A DNA stretch of 64,000 bases from Entonaema liquescens (taxonomy: Eukaryota > Ascomycota > Sordariomycetes > Xylariales > Xylariaceae). Both the position numbers and the translations under genes were made by a program. The DNA lies in assembly GCA_902805475.1 (NCBI GenBank), contig CADCSX010000006.1, positions 1,178,001 to 1,242,000 of the forward strand. Direction: 5' to 3'. Positions 22,881 through 34,485 of the stretch are shown here, piece by piece. The notes under the pieces were generated by a model. That model saw only the letters and a list, made by a program, of their open reading frames with translations. It was not told the DNA's origin and ran no database searches. Position 1 is the first letter of the stretch. Each line of letters opens with the position of its first letter.

Positions 22881-24765
22881 ATGGATTACCGATCTACTAT
22901 ACCCGATGATGAGCATCCCGCAGGCACTTCCCCTTGGGGATCGTCATCGCCCACGGCCTCACCACGCCGCAGCGAATCTAACTTCGGCTCCATAGGCAAC
23001 GACCCTCCGCCATCCTTACCATATCAATACACAACCGGCGACTCGAGCAATGGATTCGCACATGAAGACCCAGGTGTTAACGCTTTCAGGCGTCCAGGCA
23101 CGGCTAGCAGCACGGCTTCTACATCAGCATACGACCCCTCAGAGCAATCAGCACCTTCAGAAGGACAGCAGGAACAGCCTACTGGAGCCGAGGCAGAGCA
23201 ACGTCAGCCAACCACACCACCGAAATCGCAGCCACAAGCAAGGCCGAGAGGGCCTCAATACAAGTTGCAAGCAAAGATCACAGGGTTGGAGCGCACGGGT
23301 CGCAAAGATCCCATCTTGAGATTCGACGTACATGTGAGTCATGATGTGGGAAAGGGATTTGCGCCTTATAATACTAATTATTTCTAGACAAATATACCTA
23401 AATTCCGAACCACTCAATTCCGCGACGTTCGCCGTTTACATTCCGAGTTCGTGAAACTTGCCGAACACCTCATCTCCGCCAACCCCGACGCTTTAGTTCC
23501 TGCGGTGCCCCCTTCAGTTACATCCGCGGGTGCCGGGACCGACGAGGACGAGTCGAGAGTAAAAGCTCTTATGCAGAGATGGTTTAACTACGTGTGCAGT
23601 AATGAGGTCCTTATGAGAGATGACGAAATGGTTTTATTCGTAGAAAGTGATTTTGGGTATAGCCCAATGGTTAAGAAGAAGCAGCCAGCAACAGGCGTGA
23701 GGAGGAAGGTATTGAAGCAATTCGCACCACCCCCTGATGATACGCCGGAGCTGGCGGAAGCACGACCAATAGTGAAGCTATTCTATCTGGGTTCAATGGA
23801 TGCGGGACATAAGGTTGATAAACTCGTCAAGTCTCGTAGAGGTATAATCTACTCTTTTCTACGAGGTTACCAATAGCTAACATAGCAATCTAGGACTGGG
23901 ATTGTCAGAGTCCGATTTCGGCGTCAAAATTGGCGCCATGCACATTCAGGAACCTCATCAAGGCCTAGCAAACGCATATCGGAAACTTGGCAAGATTGTA
24001 CAGACCGTGGGCGACTATCATGCAGCTCAGGCGACTGCCGAAGCGACGACTCTTAGCGATCCCTTTCAGTATCACTCTCAGGATGCGTTCATCGTCAAGG
24101 AAACGCTAACGAACAGGCAACTTCTGATTCGCGAATTCCTGCAAGCTCAGGAAACCACGCGGACCAAGCTCAATGCGGCAGATAGGCTAAGGGCTAACTC
24201 TACCGTGCGGCGCGAGAAGGTAGACGAGGCTATCACCGCTCTAGACGAAGCGAGGAATGTTGAGCTAGAGCTAGCTCAGAAGACGTCAAGGGTAACGCAA
24301 ACGCTAGTGCAAGAGCGTCGCAAGTGGTTTGCGAGAACCGCTGCGGACTTGCGCCTTAGCATCCGAGAGTTTGTGACTCGCGAGATCGAGGCGGAGCGGC
24401 GCACTCTCGCGCTCCTGGAGAGCGTTCGGCCCGATATTAGAGCCATCGATGCCTCAGGCGGACTAAGCAGACTAGGGCGCGAGGCCCACCCTACGGTCCG
24501 CCGAGCCAGCCTCGCAGCAAGCCAAGGACCCAAGGGCGACGCTTGGAGCGGTGTACCCCGGCGTACGGATAATAGGAGTATGTCGGGTAGCTTCATGTCT
24601 GGTGTGGCCGAAGAGGACGACGGCGAGAACGCCCAACGTCCCGGGTCGAGGGCGCTCAGCGGCAGTACTATCAACCCAAGCCTAACCGGCCTGACGGAGG
24701 AGGATGACGAGGACCGCGTAGACGCCAGAAATGCTGCGAGTCGGTTGGCAACGAGCACATTCTAA
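22881..24765 (+). CDS. VPS17: vacuolar protein sorting protein 17, PX-BAR sorting nexin of retromer
   Basis: Vps17 pairs with Vps5 to form the membrane-bending part of the retromer coat, which recycles receptors from endosomes to the Golgi. Three exons are 22881-23333, 23388-23841 and 23894-24765, giving 592 residues with consistent phases (donors GTGAGT, GTATAA). Residues 1-120 are disordered and Ser/Pro/Gln-rich. The PX domain spans about 125-250 (YKLQAKITGLERTGRKDPILRFDVH, then PKFRTTQFRDVRRLHSEF). A linker with the conserved IVKLFYLGSMDAG precedes a BAR-type helical region from about 310 (GLSESDFGVKIGAMHIQEPHQGL through QERRKWFARTAADLR). The acidic Ser-rich tail (LTGLTEEDDEDR) is typical of filamentous fungi. 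The PX domain does not show the clear basic-residue set of strong PI3P binders, as known for Vps17, but I cannot score this. Confidence 0.92.
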
Positions 24766-25160
24766 AGGTGTTGGTGCAAACAAAGTCGAATTTTCGGGGA
24801 GGCGGGCTGGTAATAAGAGCGAGAACTGCCCCCTTTCTCCTCATCGCAACGAAAAAACTTTTGTCGTCGTATACCTATGTAGTCATTGTATGTATGTACG
24901 TGGGATGCTCTCCTCCCATAACCCTTGAACCCAGACCAGCTTTTTTTCCCGGCGTTAAATGAAATCAGAAGCATAGCTTGCCTTGCATGCTCCTCTTGAC
25001 TAGGTACCTAGTTGAACTCCTCTTCGCCTGTTCCTCCATCGTGATACTGAAAATTACAGGTCAGATATGTACCGTACCTGGTGAGAAGCTACAAACCGTA
25101 CGACGCTTGGTGTCACCCTGAAAGTGGGATCATCCCCCGAGACGTAGAAAGCTTTGCTCG

Positions 25161-25202
25161 GCTACCGCTTCGGTGCGACGGTAGCTGCGGCGCCTAGCCG
25201 CA
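25161..25202. other. two adjacent perfect hairpins
   Basis: Hairpin 1 pairs GCTACCG (25161-25167) with CGGTAGC (25179-25185) around an 11-base loop. Hairpin 2 follows at once and pairs TGCGGC (25186-25191) with GCCGCA (25197-25202) around a 5-base loop. They form a GC-rich island in otherwise ordinary DNA about 400 bases past VPS17. They could be part of a structured RNA or a remnant of a mobile element; function is unknown. Confidence 0.6.
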
Positions 25203-27946
25203 CCACGGTAGTAGTATGGGCCATGCAAGATACGGCGCGCGCAGTAGCCTATTTTATACGGCCGTTTACTCATACACGTTCATCAAGTTCTTGTTCAGAT
25301 CTCTCTGGATGACCGGTGTTTCCCATATAGTGCACACCTGCAGCTTACACCAATCTGGAACTACGAGTTTATATGGTGGCGAAAAAAAAAAAGAATTTCT
25401 TCGCGACTTACCACCGATCAATACCTAGCAGAAGTAATATAATTATGTGCCGGCACGACTATCCTTCTTCGTATTCCGGCTCTCTTAATGCGGAGTTTAT
25501 GTATGGCGTCATCGAGTAACCACATGGAGATGCAGTATATAGTATCGTCGTACCCCCGCTGCTCTCGACAGCTCGGATCAACGACTTTTTGCTTTTATAA
25601 CCGTGTAGCTCTCCTACACGAGCTAGATATGCATGCAAAGCAAATATGTTATGCAGACTAACCCTTGGGCAAAAGAGCCTTCGATCCAATCTGTTTAAGT
25701 CTTGCAATCTATGTTCGTGGATATCCCGTCAGACCTAACTATTTTCGCCTCCTCGACCGAAAGTGGACACTACTGCATATGGTTGGTACCGAGAGTTATG
25801 ACGAAGCTGAGCCGATCATGATTTCTATAGCCTGCCGGCAGTCTTGACGTGTTGATCGTGGGGTTAATTTGGGGGGTAGTTGGTAAAACTACTAGTTAGA
25901 GAAATGAGAGCACGAAAATACAGCAACAGCAACAATTCCATATTCAGGCGAAACCCCTGGATGGACGCCATACTAAGTGGCAATGGTGAATATGCGTAAG
26001 TAGTCTCATACATCCGATTATACCAATATCCAACGAGGTGCAAATATGCTTTACATATCTGCATATACTTACATACGTCGGGGATACTAAGGTATGGAGT
26101 GCAGGGTTATATGCAGTGCCTGCTCGGATAGTTGGCGCATATATGAGCGTAACTCCCTCCTAGGCAATGTATATACGTGTATATACATGTCTATGCTATT
26201 GGTATTGTGGTGTATCGTTTACATTTGCCAAGCTTTGCTGCTACTTCATTAGAAAAGATGTTGGAAAGCCGTCGTAACTATGGTGTTATATCCTTATCCT
26301 CAGGGGATTGGTATGTTTGCAATACGATGCTGTCATTCGATCGATGAGGTGGCCGATTTGTTGCGCAGCAAGGCCTTTATCCGGCCCGAAAATTCGCTAC
26401 CTAGCTTGAGGTCCTATCGACTTTCATTCAAGTTAAACGCTTAACAAGCGTCATAGCGAAAGTCCTCGTACTATTCATGTAATACGACACAAACATGGTG
26501 TGAAATCGCTGATAGAGATGTAAGCGGGATAAAAATAACACTAGACATGTCAAGATAAGCACCAAAGCTCGAGAATTATGCGAAGACATGCATGGCCGCT
26601 TTGTAACCCACTAATGCTGGGTTACCTGTCATGGACCTTAACGTCGGTAGTTCGACATCATCGTATTTAAGTAGTCGAGGTGGTCAGAGTCGGGGAGTTA
26701 ACTAGTGCTAGCCCGGTCTTGTGGATAAGATGTAACTCTGTATGGGACATCCAGGTTGTATATTACGGTAACCCTTTGAATGAGGGACTGGGGGTTCATC
26801 AACCTTAGCCGTTGCGTTATCAACGTATAGGTTGAGATGCTCCGGAGCAAAACAGACTATTATCAGTAACGACTGGGGTAAATCGACGTTGAAGAGCCAT
26901 TTTGAGCATAAAGCTTAGCTGTGTGGTGACCTATCATAACGTCTGCGAGATCGGTCGACGTGGCGTACGGGCGTTTCACGGCGTCCTTTCTCTTGGATAA
27001 TGGTGTATGGAGATGACATGCTTGCAGTTCTGAGCCCGTCAGTTGTCTTACAGCTTGACGTAGAGAAACATTTTCAACCCTACCCGCCGAAATTGCTCCC
27101 GAGAGCCCCGTTGTGTTGCATGTGCGCAGCCTCATGGCCTCTTGGAGGATCCATCTACGGAGTAATAAGATGGCTTATAATATGCCTAGCTTCTTCGGAA
27201 AACAGGGTAAACAAAGTAACAAAAGACGGTGAAATGCTGGGCCTAGACCATTCTTAGAATATACTTTACCCACAAGCTTGTCGTGAAGGAGCTGGGAGGG
27301 ATGATCTCCAATTTCTCCAATTCTGTCCAGCGGGACGGAACCCCTCAAAAACAGTCAATTGGGGCAAAGGGACCATTTCATCACCCATCTGTCGAAGATT
27401 GACAAAAATGATAAGATAGTGACTGCATGATACTGTATGTAGTAAAGGGAAAAGCATTCCGGCTTCCGAAATGACTGTCGATGAAGCTCAATTGGCTATG
27501 CCGAGGCACGCCCAGAATTCCGTCAATGGACAGGCAGATCTGCGGAAAACCGAGTCACAGTAACACCACATCGCCCCAGCAGTTGATTACCACTTGGGTG
27601 CAGGAATACCGGCCACAGCTCCGAACAAGTTTCGAATCGGTTGTGATGATGGCGTTTCCTAGAGCTGACTCCCAATGGAACGTAAGGAGCTTCTGCACCT
27701 TCTCTCCATTAAGCGAATGCCGAAACTAACAATGCTTTTTCTACATGTCATAGAAATTGATGGAACATGTGAAAAATAGCGTTGTGGTATGTGTCGTACG
27801 AGAGAGTTGCAATGTGCGGCTTAGGTAGGGAGTATGATAGGTAGAACGTGGGCATTGGCCAACTTGTGTGAGCGCACCACGCCCAAGTCATGATGGCGCA
27901 ATAGTCAAAATCTAGGCCATATCGTTAACGACAGACGAACGCATTT

Positions 27947-27986
27947 CATAAACAAGTATGCCATAAACAAGTATGCCATAGACAAG
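27947..27986. repeat. 15-bp direct tandem repeat
   Basis: Two exact copies of CATAAACAAGTATGC and a partial third (CATAGACAAG) lie in non-coding DNA. Confidence 0.8.
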
Positions 27987-30001
27987 GGAGGCTCCTTTCG
28001 TTTCGCTCGTTTGTTGCCGTCCCTGCTGCCATGTGCGAGCATCTTACTGCAGGCCCAGGGGTGACCGGCAAAATAGATCCTTGGAAAGGCATCGTATAGA
28101 CAAGCTCGCAGGATGACAGCGTGCTCCTAGGCTAATAGTCCCTAACGGACCCAACAAGAGATGCGTAGGATCTTAAACCCCGATTTTTTCAGGTGAATGG
28201 ACAATGCAAGTTCTATTAACGATAGTCATAATGCGATAGAAAGATGTTGGTTCTTAGGTGGTAGTGGAAGACAAGTTAGGAACGGACAAAATATTTTAAG
28301 TGGTAATGATGTTCAACCACGTTCCACCAAGACAAGTTAAAGATCATTGGATGGAAAGACGACGGATCGGTTTTTTAAACTTCTGGACGACAATGCTCCT
28401 TCCCAGCTTCAGGATCATTAAAGCTGCTTAAGATACGTACACATGTATTTAATTGGAGGTCGGTTACCTCATAAGGTCATGTACCTAAGCAAGTGTAGTT
28501 TCACTATATCCACCCTAATTGCACCGATTTAAGATACATGATGAATAAGTACATATCTCAGCTTACCCAGCAGCCCAGGTAGGTGCAGTGCATACACATA
28601 TGCGCTCAGAGGTTTCGAGTATGTCCCGATTAGGAGATTTAAGCTCCGCTTTTGAATTCCATTTTCATTCCCTGCATCTTCTCTCTCACTCTCACCACTT
28701 TCATTCTGACATCTGACAAGCCGTAAGACACCTATTCTGGTCAATTGCATGGACCGAGGGACAGTCCCGTGTGTTTGGAAATCCTTTATCCTTGTATGTA
28801 TTGAACTAATTCGATATCCCAGGATTTCAGGGTCTTTCCCCCAATCTTTTAATCTAATTATCTCATGAATTTTAATATCAGGCTAACGGCGAAATACCTC
28901 CCGTCTCCTTTGCCAGCATTTCCAGAACTAGTCTAGCCTTTCCAGGCGCAGAGCTAGTGGAGCGGTGATCGATCCCGCTAGTTCTCTTGGAGTCATGTCC
29001 AGGAAATATTCACCTTCTTGATCCGAAGTCAGTACTGATTCAATCTCGACCCAATGCCGTGCTTAGGAGAGTCTTCCGAATTCGCCGCGTTGAGAGCTAG
29101 GTATTGTTCACTATCAAGAGAATATACTGGATTGTATTAATACTTATACTACGCATCCGCCTAAGAGGAACAGATTACGGTAAATACAGTTTTTCACGGA
29201 GCCATGGCTATACTATTTTAGCTACTTCTCTACATATGTAGAGAAGCAACAAGAGGTCAATGGTTGGTTCGGAGCGAACTACAACCATGTGCCGTAAATT
29301 GGATCCTATACATACGTAACACCACTTCCCAACTTACCAGCCTTGTCTACTTGGTACTGTATGTATAGGTACGGAATATGTGAGGATGAACATCCACGAC
29401 TACACCACACCCATATGCGAGGTGCCATCAGGGATCTCGTTACCGAATTTGATATAGTCGCATCGTTGCTAACTTCTTGCATATGATTTCCCGAGATTAT
29501 GAAGCCCGCTCTATACTTTTTGAGATAACTTGTTGACGTTTGACTGGGTCTGGAAAAACTCATACAATGTCTTACATGCTCATGAGCCCTAGCTTATACT
29601 CCGACACCAGGATCTACCCTAACGATAATTAACATAGATGTACGCAAGTAGCTTATTATGACATGTCCTCCATACCTCAATACATAAGGGGGTGGGGGTC
29701 CTCGCGAACTCTTGAGGTCAGATTAGCTGACATTGTGATCACGAATTCTTGCCTCTTATATCCGGGTTTTCTTTATCAAGGGAATCAAAGCATACCGGCT
29801 TGGCTTGATTTGGCTTCTTCGAATTTTTATATTGTCCTACGAGCTATCCGGACTATCTACCCTCCAAAGTTCGAGCTCCCCTGTTCAGTCACCCCCAAAC
29901 TTTGCTACTCCACGCTTTAATCCCGTGCTTCGTAGTCAACCTCTGCTTCTAGCTTCAATTTGTATTCCACCCCATCCCACGTTCTTGGCAGTCTCTTGAC
30001 T

Positions 30002-31432
30002 ATGGCGCCCTCCGCAATGGTTGATGTGGCACCAATTCAGCTGCCTATTTACTCAAAACACTCAAATAAGGTTACCGCGTCCGTCCTACACGGGCCTCGA
30101 GATTTGCGATTGGTAAGTGGTTTCTAATACTCATTATCCTATCGGTGCTTTATCAAACTGTACATTAACCCAGCTCAATAGGAAGTTAGAAATATCGAGG
30201 CACCTGGCCTTGGTGAACTACAGATCGCCATCAAATCCACTGGTATATGCGGCTCGGATGTCTCATATTATAAGAAGTTCGCCAATGGTGACCTATGTGC
30301 CTGTGCTCCCCTATCTCTAGGGCACGAATCGTCTGGCACTGTTGTGGCTATCGGGCCCCAAGTCAATGGATTCAGGGTTGGCGACCGTGTTGCTCTAGAG
30401 GTTGGCGTTCCTTGTGGCCAATGTGGTATCTGCCGAAAAGGCAGGTATAACCTATGCAAAAAGATGCGATTCAGGAGTAGCGCTAAGAGTGTCCCTCATT
30501 TCCAGGGGACTCTCCAGGAAAGGATAAATCATCCAGCAGTCTGGTGTCATAAGTGCGGAAGGACCCCTATTCATGCATCCCCTATATTTTACTAACTGTC
30601 GTTTAGACTACCGGATCAAGTTTCCTTTGAGGCCGCTGCCCTACTTGAACCCTTATCCGTTGCCATCCATGCCGTAAATCGTGCTACACCCGCACCGGGC
30701 TCTACGGCTCTGGTCATTGGCGCCGGTACTGTTGGGCTTTTGACTGCCGCAATGGCACGTCAATCTGGTTGCACGTCCGTCACCATTACTGATGTGGACG
30801 CTGGTCGTGTTAACTACGCACTGAAAAAAGGCTTCGCTACCCATGGATTTGTTGTCCCTAATCCGTCAAACACCTCATCTGGCAACTCTGTATTCACAAA
30901 CTCTGGAAGCTCGACCCCCTTAGATCCTGGCGCGATGACCCCGGCAAGTTTATTTTCGAACTCAATTCATGATCAGCTCGAAAACGCGAAAGGTCTCGCA
31001 GCCGATATCCTCTCCCTCACGAGGCCACCGCTAGCTTTACAGAACGACGATGAAGATGAAGGTGTCGATGTGACATTTGAGTGTACTGGAAAGGAAGCTT
31101 GTATGCATACCAGCCTCTACGCTACTCGTCCAGGTGGTAAGGTTGTTATGGTGGGCATGGGCACACCAATTCAAACGCTTCCAATGTCCGCCGCACACCT
31201 AAGAGAAGTAGACATCCTAGGAATATTCCGATATGCGAATACATATGGAACTGGCATAAGGCTACTATCTGCTCAGGGGCAGGGTGGAGCTGGCTTCACC
31301 TTACCGAGTCTCGACGACATGGTGACCCACCGATTCAAAGGTCTCGGTGCTGCAAAACACGCTTTCGAGCTTGCTAGCAGGACCATGGATGATAATGGAA
31401 ACCTTGTCCTGAAGGTCGTCATCGAGGCTTAA
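30002..31432 (+). CDS. sorbitol dehydrogenase-like zinc alcohol dehydrogenase (MDR family)
   Basis: Predicted NAD(P)-dependent polyol dehydrogenase of the sorbitol/xylitol dehydrogenase group, oxidising a sugar alcohol to a ketose in the cytosol. Three exons are 30002-30112, 30182-30552 and 30607-31432, giving 435 residues; intron 2 has an unusual GTGCGG donor and an ACTAAC branch site. Catalytic zinc ligands appear as GICGSD and GHES. The structural zinc loop has four Cys (VPCGQCGICRKGRYNLC). The nucleotide-binding loop is VIGAGTVGLLTAAMA followed by an acidic end ITDVD. The length exceeds the usual 350-360 residues because of an insert of about 45 residues after VPNPSNTSS, rich in Ser and Asn, between the Rossmann strands; this insert occurs in a filamentous-fungal subgroup. 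Exact substrate is unknown. Confidence 0.9.
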
Positions 31433-32243
31433 TTTGCCTCATATACTTAATCATCATGGATACCCTTCCTTGTCTCCTTTCAAAAAACATAACTCGAGAA
31501 ACAAGCAACAGCATAGAACACTGATGAAGCCAAAAAAAGCGTTTAGAAACTTAGGCGGCATTGTACTGGTGATTCGGGAAGCAAACCTTTTATGAATGGC
31601 CTAATGGCCTGGTAATGAAAAGTCCTGGAACAATTTTCGAACTGAGAAGCACATCTGACATCAGTTCACCGGCTGCGCCGAGATATTTCTTTGCGTACCT
31701 ATCTATCTTTTACTTTATCATTTTATCGGATTAATTCACTACGACAAGTCATGAAATGGGTAGGGTGGTGCCGTTGAGGCTGGATGTTCGTGGTGCGAAC
31801 TGGAGATTCGCAATATTCGCATTGGGTGCAGATATTATGTCGTTTATATCCCGGGGATGCCGAATTTGCGACTCGGCCGGTTAATTTCAATTGTTTTCAA
31901 ATTTTCCTTTGTCTTGAGGACAGAAGGGTAATGCCATGATGACTAGTAGAAGCAGAGTAATAATTGTCACGGAGGTTTAATGGGGCACCAGTATTTCATA
32001 AACGAATCCATTAATCATTTATCTCGGACTTTTTTTTCTGTCCATCGTAAACCTCAATAAACCTCATTGCTACCTTAAGGGCTTATCGATATCATAATCC
32101 TGTAATAACTCAATGCTGGGTCGTTGCCCAACACACAACTTGCTTAGCCTAACCTCTAAAACGCCTTGCAGATGCAAAGAATCATATTGCGAAGTGCGCC
32201 CCGTCTTGGATCTACGCCTCCCCCCGAATCACTATACTACCTA
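31433..32243. other. convergent intergenic region
   Basis: About 0.8 kb between the stop codons of the dehydrogenase (plus) and CSN6 (minus) holds both 3' UTRs. No gene or repeat stands out. Confidence 0.6.
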
Positions 32244-33512
32244 CTAAATCGCAAGATCTCCCGGGTTGGAGGAACTAAAACCTAGGCCCAAAGTACCCGA
32301 ATTCTCTATCATTCGTTTGTGGTGGACTTTCATGCTCTCCACAATACTGTGCTTCTTGCCGACGTCGCGGGCTTCCGTGACGCTTTGGAGCACCTCGTTT
32401 AGGAGCTCCATCAGGTGTACGTCGTTGGCCTCGCTGACCATTTCTTCCTCGTAGGCATTGGTATTGGATGGTACTAATAGTGATAGTCTATTAACAAGGG
32501 CCTGGATAGATCGGAGAATTGTATGTGAGGGAGTCGTCTGCTGAGCTTCGGAAAGATTGGTCGCGTTGTTCGGAGATAAGTAAGACGGAGGTAGTCGTTC
32601 TAGATAAGTTATGAGAAGGTTAACGCGGGACTGTAACATCTTGATAGCGTTTGCCTTGGCCGTAAGCGCCGCAATCAGTTCCTCATCCTCGCTTGTTAGT
32701 GTGTGCTCTTCGGATTTGCCGTCCTTATGTTGAGCATCCGCCGCCTTTGCAGGCTGTTTGCCCTTGGGATCCGACTCGGTTTTCTTCTGCTGTCTAGGCT
32801 CAACCACCGTGGCGTTTCCAGCACCTCGAGCAACAAAATCCATGCTTATCATCTCCGCCTCACCCGTCTCCACCGAATAAGGTAGCTCCCTGAACTTCAA
32901 CTTTAAGGGAGGGTCTCCGTCTCGCATCTCCTTGTCCTCGCCCTGCTCTGCCTTTGGCTCATCAACCTCATAGTTGGATTCGTAGATTGTTAGAGGAAGT
33001 TTGCTCCCTGCTGCCTGCTGGACAGCCTCTTCGGGGTGAAATCCGAGTAGCAGAGATGATTCATTGTGCTCTGACAGAATCCAGTTGTGAATCGGAAGTA
33101 TAGATGGAGTCGGGCCACTCTTAGGTAGAACGGTATACCAGCCGACGAGATCGAGTTGAGGAGATTTGTGTATTATTTTCACTATGCGATCGTAGTCAGT
33201 ATTTGACAGCCTTGCTGCAAACGGTTAGAGTAACTTACTCTGCTCTAATCGCTGTGCAAACCAGTTGGCGTCGAGAACAATATCGCCATCCTTGGCAATA
33301 GTAGCACACTCGAAAGCATGCTCGATAGTGACTTCTCGTCCGTTCTGCTGTCCTATTAGAGCACCAACAACAGGACCCTGTTGAGCCCTCAGTGTGTGTC
33401 GTGTGATGTAATCGGAAATTGTGAGAAGAACGAGGGGATGGAGAACTGCCTGTAGTCCGGAGTCTGAAGACTTCTGTGACGAAAGCAGAGGATTTGGATC
33501 TGCCAAACCCAT
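32244..33512 (-). CDS. CSN6: COP9 signalosome subunit 6 (MPN domain, catalytically inactive)
   Basis: Csn6 is a structural MPN subunit of the COP9 signalosome, which removes NEDD8 from cullins. Two exons, 33512-33239 and 33181-32244, encode 403 residues; the GTAAGT donor is clear and the junction reads RLEQ-M-KIIHK. The MPN core is visible: LHPLVLLTISDYITRH, QQGPVVGALIGQQNGREVTIEHAFE, then LDLVGWYTVLPKSGPTPS. The JAMM metal motif (His-x-His with a distal Ser and Asp) is absent after VGWY, fitting the inactive Csn6/Rpn8 branch rather than Csn5/Rpn11. An acidic insert (DEPKAEQGEDKEMRDGD) and a Lys/Ala-rich linker are typical of fungal Csn6. The C-terminal helices (LQSRVNLLITYLERLPPSYL) should join the subunit helical bundle. 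The neighbouring gene on the plus strand is divergent. Confidence 0.9.
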
Positions 33513-34485
33513 CTTGTTGATTGATGATTAACCTGGCAAAATGAGAAAGACGACGAGGAAAGAGATTGTTTTTGTTACGAGTTGTCGCAAGGCTGCAGCT
33601 GTACCTTTAAGTTCTAGGAGTATGTACCTTCCACCTTCCACCTTCCAACTTCCACTCTCTCTCTACTGGATGCCCCGCAACGGCGGTGCGTTGTGGCTTT
33701 GCGTCACTCCAACTGAGATCCTAAGTAATTCGCCCCGCCTTACCTATCTAAGATAGATACATGGGTACTTAACGTACAAGGAGTAGGGTACGTATTAGTG
33801 GGGTCAAAGCTCCACATACATTTTTAACCAATTCCCTTCAGCTGTTCTTTAGAATCACAACATCTTCAACTTCCTAGGATATTTCATGTTAGTAAGAATA
33901 TTTACCTTGCAAGGCAAGTATCTGGTATTCACTTTCGAATATATTGCATACATATTTCAATTAGTCACATTTACCTGGCTTGGTACCTCATTATTACTCC
34001 TTTAATGGAAAGCAGATTCATTGCTTGGGAAGTATAATCTTCAACTGCTTCTACATACCTAGGTTAGGTCTTTCGACCATCTTCTCATTTGTTATGGATT
34101 TATTTCAAGACAAGCTACGTGAAAACCTGTGTAAGTGCACGGGATACTCCCTTATACATCCTCACTTTAGCTATCTTTAGCTAGATACATATTCGATCGT
34201 CCTCTTCTCATTGCTCTTCCACTATGCGCTTTCTGAAAGAGACAAAATGGGTTTCTGTGAGGTTCAACACTCCTTTCGTCTTTGACTTTGATAGCTCTTC
34301 TATGTCTTAGTAAATCCTACCTATTTAAATCTCAATAGGATTTCCCTTTGGGAATGCTCGGATGGCCGGTATCATTACTTTCTTCTTAGCAATCAGGACT
34401 CTTCAAATCGCTACGAGCAATCAATCCCCGCCGTTTCATCGCATAATCTCACATTTACGGATAGATCTCACTTTTGGTAGCATCC
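33513..34485. promoter_or_regulatory. divergent intergenic region CSN6 / hypothetical gene
   Basis: It contains the CSN6 promoter with an ACCTTCC tandem repeat (33626-33653) and the 5' region of the plus-strand hypothetical gene. A possible 37-base upstream coding exon (34094-34130, MDLFQDKLRENL, donor GTAAGT) could splice in frame to 34481, but the 350-base intron would be long for this genome. Confidence 0.4.
33626..33653. repeat. (ACCTTCC)3-4 repeat
   Basis: Three exact copies of ACCTTCC and one diverged (AACTTCC), about 115 bases upstream of the CSN6 start codon. Confidence 0.8.

Larger units (their letters stand above)
24766..30001. other. 5.2 kb gene-poor region
   Basis: No open frame here exceeds about 100 codons and none shows a recognisable domain. 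A short frame at 27000-27257 begins MVYGDDML but has no reverse-transcriptase context. There are two hairpins (25161-25202) and a direct repeat (27947-27986), both listed separately. The region could hold decayed transposon DNA, a non-coding RNA or simply spacer. It includes the VPS17 3' UTR on the left and the promoter of the dehydrogenase gene on the right, where a CT-rich stretch (29870-30000) leads to the ATG at 30002. Confidence 0.5.

Noticed and set aside
27000..27257. Open frame beginning MVYGDDML, resembling a reverse transcriptase or RdRp active-site string
   Set aside because: Only four residues match; no other polymerase motif occurs in the frame or nearby, so chance is likely.
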